9,541 nt of DNA. It comes from Dechloromonas sp. Lineage in GTDB: Bacteria > Pseudomonadota > Gammaproteobacteria > Burkholderiales > Rhodocyclaceae. Numbering within the stretch: position 1 is the stretch's first letter; every line of letters begins with the position of its first letter. The notes under the pieces are model-generated. The model worked only from the letters and a program-made list of their open reading frames with translations. It was not told the DNA's origin and ran no database searches. The translations under genes were made by a program, and so were the position numbers. Below are positions 1-6,389 of this stretch, piece by piece. The stretch lies in contig CP059264.1 in NCBI GenBank assembly GCA_013693915.1, forward strand, positions 1,495,883-1,505,423, read 5' to 3'.

Positions 1-222
1 CACCACGGCGTAAACGGGCAGGGGTTGGGTGGAACTGACGTTTTCCGCCGCGCTCAGCGCGAGTCGCACCGATACCGACGCCGGGCCGCGATTGCGGGCT
101 ATCAGGTCGCTGCCGGAGCTGCTGCGTTCGGCGCTTATCGAAAATGGATAGGCCTGCTTGGCGCTGGCAGCGCCCGTCAGCGTGCAGGCAATCAGCAACC
201 AGAAGAGCAGCAGTCGGCGCAT
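1..222 (-). CDS. Exported protein, N-terminal part (runs off left edge); possibly an M23-type peptidase
   Basis: An open frame of 74 codons runs from an ATG at 222 to the left edge without a stop. The N-terminus is a good Sec signal peptide: MRRLLLF, a hydrophobic core of about 12 residues, then GAASA with likely cleavage before KQAYPF. The mature part seen is about 53 residues (SISAERSSSG..., LIARNRGPASVSVRLALS..., ending LPVYAVV). It looks like a small extracytoplasmic beta domain. I associate similar N-termini with exported M23 metallopeptidases of Rhodocyclales, but the catalytic domain is outside the window, so this is a weak guess. It lies 78 bp downstream of the small exported gene on the same strand, so co-transcription is possible. 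No clear ribosome site precedes the ATG, and this start is chosen because the signal peptide begins there. Confidence 0.5.
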   Translation of the reverse strand, partial: MRRLLLFWLLIACTLTGAASAKQAYPFSISAERSSSGSDLIARNRGPASVSVRLALSAAENVSSTQPLPVYAVV

Positions 223-300
223 GGGGTGGTGGGGCGGCGTCGGGGCGACAATCACGCACTCTACCGCCTTGGCGATGTCCAGTCGACCGCTCCGCGTCGC

Positions 301-715
301 TCAGCGGGCGGGGACCGCCTGCCAGCCTTCGGGGCAGTATTCGACGTTCGGGTAATACTGCCCGGCCGATCCGCAATAGTTCCAGTAGCCGGCCGTCGGG
401 CCGCCATAGACCGGGCGCGGTTCGACGTGACCGGTTGTGGCTCGACGTAGGCCGGGGCGGGCGCGTAGTAGGTCGAGGCGGCAATGCCGGCGGCGATGCC
501 GGTGATCGCCAGCAGGGCGGCCGGGCCGGCCCAGCCGTAGCCGCGACGGTGGCCGCGGTCATAGCGGGGAGCGCCGGGCGGTAGTCGCCGCGGTCGTAGT
601 GCCGGGGCGCCGGGCGGTAATAGCCGCGGCCGTCCCCGTGGTCGGCCAGTGCCGGGCTGGAAGCCGCGAGCGCGATGCAGAGGGCGCCGCAGAGAGGGAT
701 GATGGTCGTTTTCAT
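301..715 (-). pseudogene. Small exported protein, about 138 aa, interrupted by two apparent -1 frame breaks
   Basis: The ATG at 715 begins MKTTIIPLCGALCIALAASS followed by PALA-DHG, a typical signal peptide with cleavage after ALA. Arg/Tyr/Gly/Pro-rich sequence follows (GRGYYRPAPRHYDRGDYRP). Near 571-578 the sense moves to another frame, which reads RYDRGHRRGYGWAG, then a small hydrophobic stretch (PAALLAITGIAAGIAAS), then YYAPAPAYVEPQPV. Near 426-431 it moves again, into a frame reading VEPRPVYGGPTAGYWNYCGS and then YYPNVEYCPEGWQAVPAR, ending at TGA 301-303. This Tyr/Cys tail (YC..., YYP.V..CP.GW..VP) is common at the end of small exported betaproteobacterial proteins of unknown function. 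Each break equals one missing base; restoring both gives 417 nt, or 138 codons plus stop. The gene may be truly broken or the sequence may contain errors. Function is unknown; cell-envelope or periplasmic location is inferred from the signal peptide. Confidence 0.6.
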
Positions 716-861
716 AAACTGAATAACGCGGCGGGGCTTCGGCCGATGACGGCAGGGCGAGGCGGAAATGTGAGGAATTGTTACCGGTCGCTGTTTCGCC
801 GTGTGAGACAATCGCAGGCGGACTGCCGGGTGCCTCTCGCGGTCGACCGGAAAATTGCCGC

Positions 862-895
862 GAAATGAAAAAGGCCCTGTCGAGACAAGGCCTTT
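862..895 (-). terminator. Intrinsic terminator of the tRNA-Leu gene
   Basis: On the minus strand, just after the tRNA 3' end (12 nt away), an 11-bp stem (895-885 with 880-870) closes a CTCG tetraloop (884-881). It is followed by TTCATTTC. One U:G wobble interrupts an otherwise perfect stem rich in GGCC. The downstream U-run is short but overlaps the stem base (five T in a row at 872-868). Placement directly behind the tRNA supports termination of the tRNA transcript. Confidence 0.75.
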
Positions 896-907
896 CATCA
901 AGATCGC

Positions 908-991
908 TGGTGCCCAAGGCCGGACTCGAACCGGCACACCTCGCGGCGCTAGTACCTGAAACTAGTGCGTCACCAATTCCGCCACCTGGGC
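908..991 (-). tRNA. tRNA-Leu, anticodon CAG
   Basis: The minus strand shows a complete class II tRNA with an encoded CCA (910-908). The acceptor stem is GCCCAGG paired with CTTGGGC, with one G:U pair. The D-arm begins GGCGGAATTGG. The anticodon stem CTAGT/ACTAG encloses the loop TTCAGGT with anticodon CAG, which reads CUG codons. There is a long variable arm (CGCC GCGA GGTG) and a T-arm containing GGTTCGAGTCC. The long variable arm and the anticodon both indicate leucine. The D-loop reads TTGGTGACGC where bacterial Leu tRNAs usually have TTGGTAGACGC, so one A is missing (near 970-972). The gene is divergent from rnr and has its own promoter and terminator. Confidence 0.95.
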
Positions 992-1011
992 ACAGGTGCG
1001 AAGAGCGATAA

Positions 1012-1039
1012 ATTATAAAGAAAGAGAATTGCATGTCAA
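1012..1039 (-). promoter_or_regulatory. Consensus sigma70 promoter for tRNA-Leu
   Basis: The minus strand carries TTGACA (1039-1034) and TATAAT (1017-1012), both perfect consensus hexamers, with a 16-bp spacer. Transcription should begin near 1005, giving a leader of about 13 nt before the tRNA 5' end at 991. The -35 box overlaps the ATG (1033-1035) and next codons of rnr on the other strand, so the two divergent genes share control DNA. This is strong by inspection but untested. Confidence 0.85.
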
Positions 1040-3243
1040 GGAAAAAGCCATCGGCAATCCGCCGTGCCGACCCCTTCTACGAGCGCGAGGCGGCCCGTTA
1101 TGACCATCCCCTGCCGTCGCGCGAATACATTGCGCAGGTGCTCGCCGACGAGGGCCGCCCCGTCACCTTCGGCGAATTGACCGGCGTGCTCGACATCGCC
1201 GCAACCGAGCAGGAAATGTTCCAGCGCCGGCTCGGCGCCATGGAACGCGAAGGCCAGTTGCTGCGCAACCGCAAGGGCGCCTATATCCTCCCCGAGCGCG
1301 CCAGCCTGACGCCGGGTAAGGTACAGGGCCACCCGGACGGCTATGGCTTCCTGATCCCCGACGACGGCAGTGCCGACATCTTTCTCGACCAGCACCAGAT
1401 GGCCAAGGTGCTGCACGGCGACCGTGCCCTGGTGCGGCTCACCGGCGTCGACCGCAAGGGGCGCCCGGAAGGCGGCATCGTCGAAGTCACCGAGCGTGCC
1501 AATACCCGCGTCGTCGGCCGGGTGCTCGTCGAGCACGGCCTGGTTTTCGTGGTGCCGGAGAACAAGCGCATCGCCCAGGACATCCTGGTGCCGCCGGAGA
1601 AGCGGGCGCGGATCCGTCCGCAGTCCGGGCAGGTCGTCATGGTCGACATCATCGAGCAGCCGAGCAAGTTCTCGAAGCCGATCGGGCGCATTTCCGAGGT
1701 GCTGGGCAACTATGCCGATCCGGGAATGGAGATCGAGATCGCGTTGCGCAAGCACGACCTGCCGTTCGAGTTTTCGAAGGCGGCGCTGGATGAGAACCGG
1801 GCGCTGCCGGACCGGATCAGAAAGGCCGATCTGGCCGGGCGCGAGGATCTGCGCGGACTGCCGCTGGTGACCATCGACGGCGAGACGGCGCGCGATTTCG
1901 ACGACGCCGTCTATTGCGAGAGGAAGGGCCGCGCCTGGCGGCTGGTCGTGGCGATCGCCGACGTCTCGCATTACGTGCGCCCCGGCATGACGCTCGATGC
2001 CGAGGCGATGGAGCGCGGCAACTCGATCTACTTTCCGCGCCGCGTCATCCCGATGCTGCCGGAAAAGCTCTCCAACGGCATCTGTTCGCTGAACCCGGAC
2101 GTCGACCGGCTGGCAATGGTCTGCGACATGCAAATCGGCGCTGGCGGGGTGATCGGCAAGTACCGCTTCTACCCGGCGGTATTCCGCTCGCAGGCGCGGC
2201 TGACCTACAACCAGGTCTGGTCGTGGCTGTCGGGCGAGGCGCAGCCGGAGACGGAAGTGCATGCCGGATTGCAGCCGCAGCTGCTGAATCTGTACAAGCT
2301 GTTCAAGACCCTGCACGGGGCGCGCGGGGAGCGCGGGGCGATCGATTTCGAGACCAGCGAAACCCGGATGGTCTTCAACGAACAGGGCAAGATCGAGAGC
2401 ATCGTCCCGGTCGTGCGCAACGACGCGCACCGCATCATCGAGGAATGCATGCTGGCGGCCAATGTCTGCGCTTCGGATTTCCTTGCCGGCCACAAGCAGA
2501 CCTGCCTGTATCGCATCCACGAGGGTCCGTCGGCGGAAAAACTGAAGAACCTGCGCACCTTCCTCGGCGAGTTCGGGCTGGCGCTGGGCGGCGGCGACGA
2601 TCCGCGGGCCAAGGATTACGCCGTCCTGCTCGAGCAGGTCAAGAAGCGGCCGGATTTCCAGCTCCTGCAGACCGTCATGCTGCGCTCGCTCAAGCAGGCG
2701 CTGTACAGCCCGGACAACGTCGGCCACTTCGGGCTGGCCTACGAGCATTACACGCACTTCACGTCGCCGATCCGCCGCTACCCCGACCTGCTGGTGCATC
2801 GCGCGATCAAGGCCGTGCTCGCCGGTGGAAAATACGCGCCGGCGGGAAACTGGGACGACATCGGCCTGCACTGCTCGGCGACCGAGCGCCGCGCCGACGA
2901 GGCGACGCGCGATGTCGAGAACTGGCTCAAGTGCTTCTTCATGAGGGAGCGCATCGGCGAGGAGTTCGACGGCACCATCTCGGCGGTGACCGCCTTCGGC
3001 ATTTTCGTGGCGCTCGACACGATCTACATTGAAGGCCTGGTGCACGTCTCGGAACTGGGCGCCGATTACTTCCAGTTCGACAACATCAAGCACCAGATGC
3101 TCGGCGAGCGCACCGGCCAGCGTTTCCGTCTTGGCGACCGCGTGCGCGTCAGGCTGGTGCGCGCCGACCTGGAAAGCAACAAGATCGACTTCGTCCTCGT
3201 CGCCGCAAGCCAGCCGCGAAAAACGGCCCGAGCGCGGCGTTGA
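1033..3243 (+). CDS. rnr: Ribonuclease R (3'-5' exoribonuclease)
   Basis: The 736-aa product is a cytoplasmic, processive, hydrolytic 3'-5' exoribonuclease that degrades structured RNA. It takes part in mRNA and rRNA quality control and in trans-translation. Domains in order: N-terminal winged helix (about 27-88), cold-shock-like OB folds (about 95-250), RNB catalytic domain (about 265-595) and S1 domain (about 644-724). The RNB metal site shows DGETARDFDD with D282, D288, D290 and D291; HYTHFTSPIRRYPDLLVHR follows, with F576 to Y583 in it. The S1 domain includes GTISAVTAFGIFVALD and GLVHVSELG. ATG 1033 is the only usable start, because an in-frame TAA lies at 1009-1011. An AAGAGA just upstream is a modest ribosome site. 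The basic C-tail (QPRKTARARR) is short beside E. coli RNase R (813 aa). One alternative frame past 3205 reads on through RRKPAAKNGPS to TGA at 3297, so a single lost base could have shortened the tail. The frequent partner gene rlmB is not downstream. Confidence 0.97.
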   Translation: MSRKKPSAIRRADPFYEREAARYDHPLPSREYIAQVLADEGRPVTFGELTGVLDIAATEQEMFQRRLGAMEREGQLLRNRKGAYILPERASLTPGKVQGHPDGYGFLIPDDGSADIFLDQHQMAKVLHGDRALVRLTGVDRKGRPEGGIVEVTERANTRVVGRVLVEHGLVFVVPENKRIAQDILVPPEKRARIRPQSGQVVMVDIIEQPSKFSKPIGRISEVLGNYADPGMEIEIALRKHDLPFEFSKAALDENRALPDRIRKADLAGREDLRGLPLVTIDGETARDFDDAVYCERKGRAWRLVVAIADVSHYVRPGMTLDAEAMERGNSIYFPRRVIPMLPEKLSNGICSLNPDVDRLAMVCDMQIGAGGVIGKYRFYPAVFRSQARLTYNQVWSWLSGEAQPETEVHAGLQPQLLNLYKLFKTLHGARGERGAIDFETSETRMVFNEQGKIESIVPVVRNDAHRIIEECMLAANVCASDFLAGHKQTCLYRIHEGPSAEKLKNLRTFLGEFGLALGGGDDPRAKDYAVLLEQVKKRPDFQLLQTVMLRSLKQALYSPDNVGHFGLAYEHYTHFTSPIRRYPDLLVHRAIKAVLAGGKYAPAGNWDDIGLHCSATERRADEATRDVENWLKCFFMRERIGEEFDGTISAVTAFGIFVALDTIYIEGLVHVSELGADYFQFDNIKHQMLGERTGQRFRLGDRVRVRLVRADLESNKIDFVLVAASQPRKTARARR

Positions 3244-3529
3244 CCGCAACAGAGTCGGCACGGCCGCCGAGCAAGTGGGGAAATACGGAACTCGCCTGAC
3301 AAAGGATGACAGTTGAGATGGGGACTATCTGGCTAGAATCGACCGTAGCGATCATTTCTGGATTCGATGTTCCTACGGCAGCTAATTGGGTGGTCCAGCC
3401 GACCTAAGAATGGCGAGGAGGTACATTGCCAAGCCGCGGCGCTCACCGACGGAGGCTGCGAACTCGACAGACGGCTTTGCCGCCGACAGGCGCCCGCGAC
3501 GCCGGCGCGAGCACGGGAAAAAGCGGCGC
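3244..3529. other. Intergenic region between convergent rnr and the autotransporter
   Basis: This 286-bp convergent gap holds no convincing gene. On the plus strand, TTGAGA (3313-3318) and TAGAAT (3334-3339) resemble promoter boxes, but the 15-bp spacer is short and no gene follows. A purine-rich GAGGAGG near 3415-3421 resembles a ribosome site; only a short arginine-rich frame of about 39 codons follows it, which I do not accept as a gene. GC-rich inverted segments near 3490-3515 could form a hairpin after the autotransporter stop, but there is no clear T-run. No rlmB remnant was seen. Confidence 0.4.
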
Positions 3530-5784
3530 TCAGAAGTCGTACCGGTAGCTCGCGTAGGCCCAGTAGGTCGGGCCGTTGGTTTCGGTGCTGGCGTTGAGGA
3601 TGACTGCGGTGACACCCGGACCGACCTTGCCTTCGACACCGACGTTGGCGCGCCCCCAGTTTTCCTTGTAGGCAAGCCCGTTGGTGGCGAATGTGCCCAG
3701 GCCGAGGATGGTGCCGGAGGCGCCGGCGCTCTGCGAATCGAAGCGATGCACGTATTCGAGCTTGCCAAGGAGCGCCCACCTTTCATCCAGCGCGTAGGCG
3801 GCCTCCGCACCGAGGCGGCCTATGGAGGAATACTCCGTGCGCGCATCCCAGCGCACCGGGAAGCCGCCACCGGTCTCGGTATAGCCGTCGATGCGTCCGC
3901 GGTAACGGCTGAGGCTGCCGTACGGGGTGAGGCGCAGGTCGCCTGCCTGAATGGCATTGAGCCAGTCGAGCCGCAGACGCACGGCACCCGAGCTGGTATC
4001 CGGCGAGCCGTCAGACTTCACTGGGGTGCCGGCATTGAGGTAGCCGCGCCTGATGTCGGCATCGCCGGAGTTGTAGTAGCCGGAAGCGGACACGTACAGC
4101 GACGAACCGGGGATCGCAGCGACGATTTCAGGCACGACGTAGGCGCCCCTGAAGGTAGATTTGCCATCGTAGGCCAGGCCCTGGTCACTGTAGGTTCGCC
4201 CGACGGCCACCTTGATCCGGACGGCCTCACTCACGCCGTAGGCCAAACCTACCTCACCGGCGCCGACGTCACCGTCCCCGGCCGTGTTCTTCTGCCGCCC
4301 CCAGTCACCCGCCAGCCACGTGTTATACCGTCCGGGCGCCGGCAGGCCGCGTAGCGGGCTGCCGTTCAGGCCGTTCAGCACGAGGTCGGCTTGGCCAATG
4401 ACCTGCACCGTGGCGTAACCAGCGCCCTGCAGGGTGCTGCTGTAATCCAGGAGATCGATCAGGCCCGACCCGATCCCGCTACCGGGAGGAGGTGCCACAG
4501 GAGACGGAGGTGTCACGGGTGACGGAGGTGTCACGGGTGACGGAGGTGTCACGGGAGACGTAACCCGCGCCAGAAAGGCATGCCCGTTCCTCAGCGTCCC
4601 GACCACCACGTTGCCGTTGGCGCTGATGCCTGTCGCGCGGTCGGTTTCGAGGCCAGGTGCGACCTTCACCCCGTTCGCGGCGAGCCACTGCTCCACACTC
4701 TGCATGCCGCCAGCCTGCGTCCAGCGGAAGGCGCGTCCAGCCCACCCCGCCACCACGTTGCCGTCGGCGGAGACGGCCACGGCAGAGGAGTTCGGTCCGC
4801 CCAGGGTGCCGAGGTCGATCATGCCACCGGCCTGAGTCCAGCGGAAGGCCCGGGAATCGTTGTTGACGTTCAAGGACTCCCCAACCACCACATTGCCGTC
4901 GGCGGAGACGGCCCAGGCGATTGAGTCGGCAAAGCGATAGGAACTCGTTCCGCCCAGGGTGCCGAGGTCGGCCATGCCACCGGCCTGCGTCCAGCGGAAG
5001 GCGTGGACTTGCCACTTGGCGTTGCTGGCACCCCCACCACCACGCTGCCGTCGGCGGAGACGGCCGTTGCATAGGAGTTCGGTCCGCCCAGGGTGCCGAG
5101 GTCGGCCATGCCACCGGCCTGCGTCCAGCGGAAGGCGTGGAGTCACCCGGGTCGCCAGCGATGCCCGAAACCCCCACCACCACGTTGCCGTCGGCGGAGA
5201 CGGCCCTGGCAGTGGAGCTCAGTCCGCCCAGGGTGCCGAGGTCGCCCATGCCACCGGCCTGCGTCCAGCGGAAGGCGTGTGTGGCCGCATCGTTGGCGGT
5301 GTTGGCCTCCCCACCACGACGTTGCCGTCGGCGGAGACGGCGTTGGCACTGGAGTACGTTCCGCCCAGGGTGCCGAGGTCGCCCAAGCCACTGGCCTGCG
5401 TCCAGCGGAAGGCGTGTCTGGCCGCATCGTTGGCGGTGTTGGCCTCCCCACCACGACGCTGCCGTCGGCGGAGACGGCCTTGGCACTGGAGTACCTTCCG
5501 CCCAGGGTGCCGAGGTCGGCCAGGCCACCGGCCTGCGTCCAGCGGAAGGCGTGTGCGGCCGCATTGTTGGCGGTGTAGGCCGCCCCCACCACGACGTTGC
5601 CGTCGGCGGAGACGGCCGAGGCATCGGACGTTAGTCCGCCCAGGGTGCCGAGGTCGAAAATTCCGTCGGAGGCATGGCCGATGATTGGCAGCAGGGCTGC
5701 CGCCAGGGTCAGGGCAACCCGCCGCAGGCGAAAGGAATCAGGAATAGGCGAGAGGGCAGGAACTGAATTTCGGGTCGGACGCAT
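3530..5784 (-). CDS. HAF-repeat autotransporter, about 752 aa when four single-base frame breaks are restored
   Basis: This is a predicted outer-membrane type V secreted surface protein. ATG 5784 has GAGAAA about 5-10 nt upstream. Residues 1-38 are a long signal peptide (hydrophobic core VALTLAAALLPIIG, cleavage after GHA). From D44, seven repeats follow with the pattern DLGTLGG..S.A.AVSADGNVVVG...HAFRWTQAGG, the HAF family repeat. An eighth, degenerate copy reads GISANGNVVVG. Residues about 411-434 are a hinge of TPPSPV units. The last 318 residues form an autotransporter beta-barrel with alternating amphipathic strands and a terminal YRYDF; the final Phe is typical for BAM-dependent assembly. 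The reading frame breaks four times inside the HAF array (near 5446-5449, 5309-5312, 5139-5147 and 5031-5035), each by one missing base. Restoring four bases gives exactly 753 codons. The C-terminal part from about 5030 to 3530 is intact. Passenger function is unknown; adhesion or surface display is only a family-level guess. Confidence 0.85.
4488..4559 (-). repeat. Four tandem 18-bp units encoding the proline-rich hinge
   Basis: On the plus strand four 18-bp units beginning GGAGGTG lie head to tail (4488, 4506, 4524, 4542). Units 2 and 3 are identical and units 1 and 4 are slightly diverged. On the coding strand they give repeated TPPSPV hexapeptides, with the outermost unit reading APP. In-frame gain or loss of units would change hinge length without breaking the gene. 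Confidence 0.9.
4706..5655 (-). repeat. HAF coding repeat array, seven units of about 135-153 bp
   Basis: The codon for the first Asp of DLGTLGG starts at 5655, 5517, 5380, 5243, 5103, 4969 and 4816 on the minus strand. Spacings are 138, 137, 137, 140, 134 and 153 bp. Three stretches are almost identical at DNA level in every unit: the DLGTLGG, VSADGNVVVG and HAFRWTQAGG codons. The stretches between them vary. The four consecutive spacings that are not multiples of three mark the four frame breaks. The high DNA identity makes the array prone to recombination and mis-assembly. Confidence 0.9.
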
Positions 5785-6172
5785 GATCGTTTCTCGAAAA
5801 AAGCCGGGTGTTGAAGAACATCGACCCCGCACGCAGCCTTGACGGGTTGGGCGCAGGGCACCGGCACGATGTCAGTGTCGGCAAAGGATGCCAGACAAAT
5901 GGTTGGGGTTACAGCAGTTATTTTGCCGCCGCCATTGCGGGTGTTGTGTTTCAGCAAACTGTCCTGCAGGTTTCGGTGCAGGCTGTGCAAAAACGCAAGT
6001 CCATCTTTCCAGGGTGGGGAAACGATGCCTGGTGAAGTGCTAAGCGCACCACTTAGTGTCGCTCGAAGCAGTGATTGCCTGATGAACATTCACTCCGTTG
6101 GGAAAGTCTTCTCTGGAAGTGCGGATTTCTGCGTTCTTACACAGCCTGGGTGTGGAGCGGCCTCACGAATGG
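5785..6172. other. Upstream region of the autotransporter; no gene recognised
   Basis: About 390 bp with no supportable gene. Open frames here of 75-139 codons have no ribosome site or recognisable motif. There is a small inverted repeat, CCTGCA/TGCAGG (5963-5968 and 5977-5982), with an 8-nt loop. The autotransporter promoter should lie in this stretch on the minus strand, but I see no pair of boxes close to consensus. A TGGC...TTGC pair near 5885-5900 has the wrong spacing for sigma54. The junction between host DNA and the mobile element is probably at the right end of this stretch or just beyond it. Confidence 0.4.
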
Positions 6173-6188
6173 CTGCTCTGGAGAGCAG
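6173..6188. repeat. Perfect 16-bp palindrome-like inverted repeat near the RIT left end
   Basis: CTGCTCT (6173-6179) and AGAGCAG (6182-6188) are perfect inverted copies separated by GG. The repeat lies 19 bp before the main repeat cluster, outside any gene. It could be part of a recombinase binding region or only a chance hairpin. Confidence 0.5.
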
Positions 6189-6206
6189 GCGAATTGCTGC
6201 TACTGA

Positions 6207-6262
6207 CCATTATGCACAGCTGTTCATAACGGCCATTATGCATAGCTCCCAGTTATGAACAG
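6207..6262. repeat. Inverted and direct repeat cluster; candidate left-end recombination site of the RIT element
   Basis: Two direct copies, CCATTATGCACAGC (6207-6220) and CCATTATGCATAGC (6233-6246), differ at one of 14 positions. They are interleaved with a perfect 11-bp inverted repeat, CTGTTCATAAC (6220-6230) and GTTATGAACAG (6252-6262). The AT-rich character contrasts with the surroundings. Closely spaced inverted arm-like sequences around a short core are what tyrosine recombinases bind, and the cluster lies 128 bp before the first recombinase gene. Its role as the element end is inferred; the right end needed for comparison is outside the window. Confidence 0.6.
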
Positions 6263-6266
6263 TGAG

Positions 6267-6287
6267 CAATCCAGATGCTGCGGATTG
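6267..6287. repeat. Short inverted repeat upstream of the first recombinase gene
   Basis: CAATCC (6267-6272) and GGATTG (6282-6287) are perfect inverted copies with a 9-nt loop. They follow the main repeat cluster by 5 bp. This could be an accessory recombinase site or a leader hairpin; the evidence is weak because of the short stem. Confidence 0.35.
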
Positions 6288-6389
6288 GCTTGTAGTCGCT
6301 TCTGATCTGAACGGCTTTCGATCCCAGGGCTGGACATGATTCCGGCGCTGGCGCAGCACGGCAACTCCTCGTCCTTATAGGAGTTTGCC

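Noticed and set aside
261..1034. Minus-strand open frame of 257 codons spanning the tRNA and the small exported gene
   Set aside because: It runs through the tRNA and its terminator. Only its middle part (RGYGWAG... to VEPQPV) is real, belonging to the frame-broken gene 301-715.
1036..3261. Antisense open frame of 741 codons across rnr
   Set aside because: It mirrors rnr codons on the other strand in GC-rich DNA, lacks domains, and lies over a highly conserved real gene.
3386..4354. Plus-strand open frame of 322 codons opposite the beta-barrel
   Set aside because: It is a shadow of the autotransporter beta domain, which has clear strand pattern and terminal Phe on the minus strand.
4706..5655. 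Regular repeats that might suggest a CRISPR array
   Set aside because: Units are about 135-150 bp, encode a HAF protein motif and have coding linkers; they are not short repeats with unique spacers.
4921..5684. Repetitive plus-strand frames rich in Arg/Pro/Ala over the HAF array
   Set aside because: They are out-of-frame readings of the HAF DNA repeats and match no known fold.
5885..5900. TGGC...TTGC resembling a sigma54 promoter upstream of the autotransporter
   Set aside because: The GG-to-GC spacing is 8 nt rather than the 10 nt required.
5808..6258. Small plus-strand open frames between the autotransporter and ritA
   Set aside because: There is no ribosome site, no recognisable motif and unconvincing composition; they overlap the repeat cluster.
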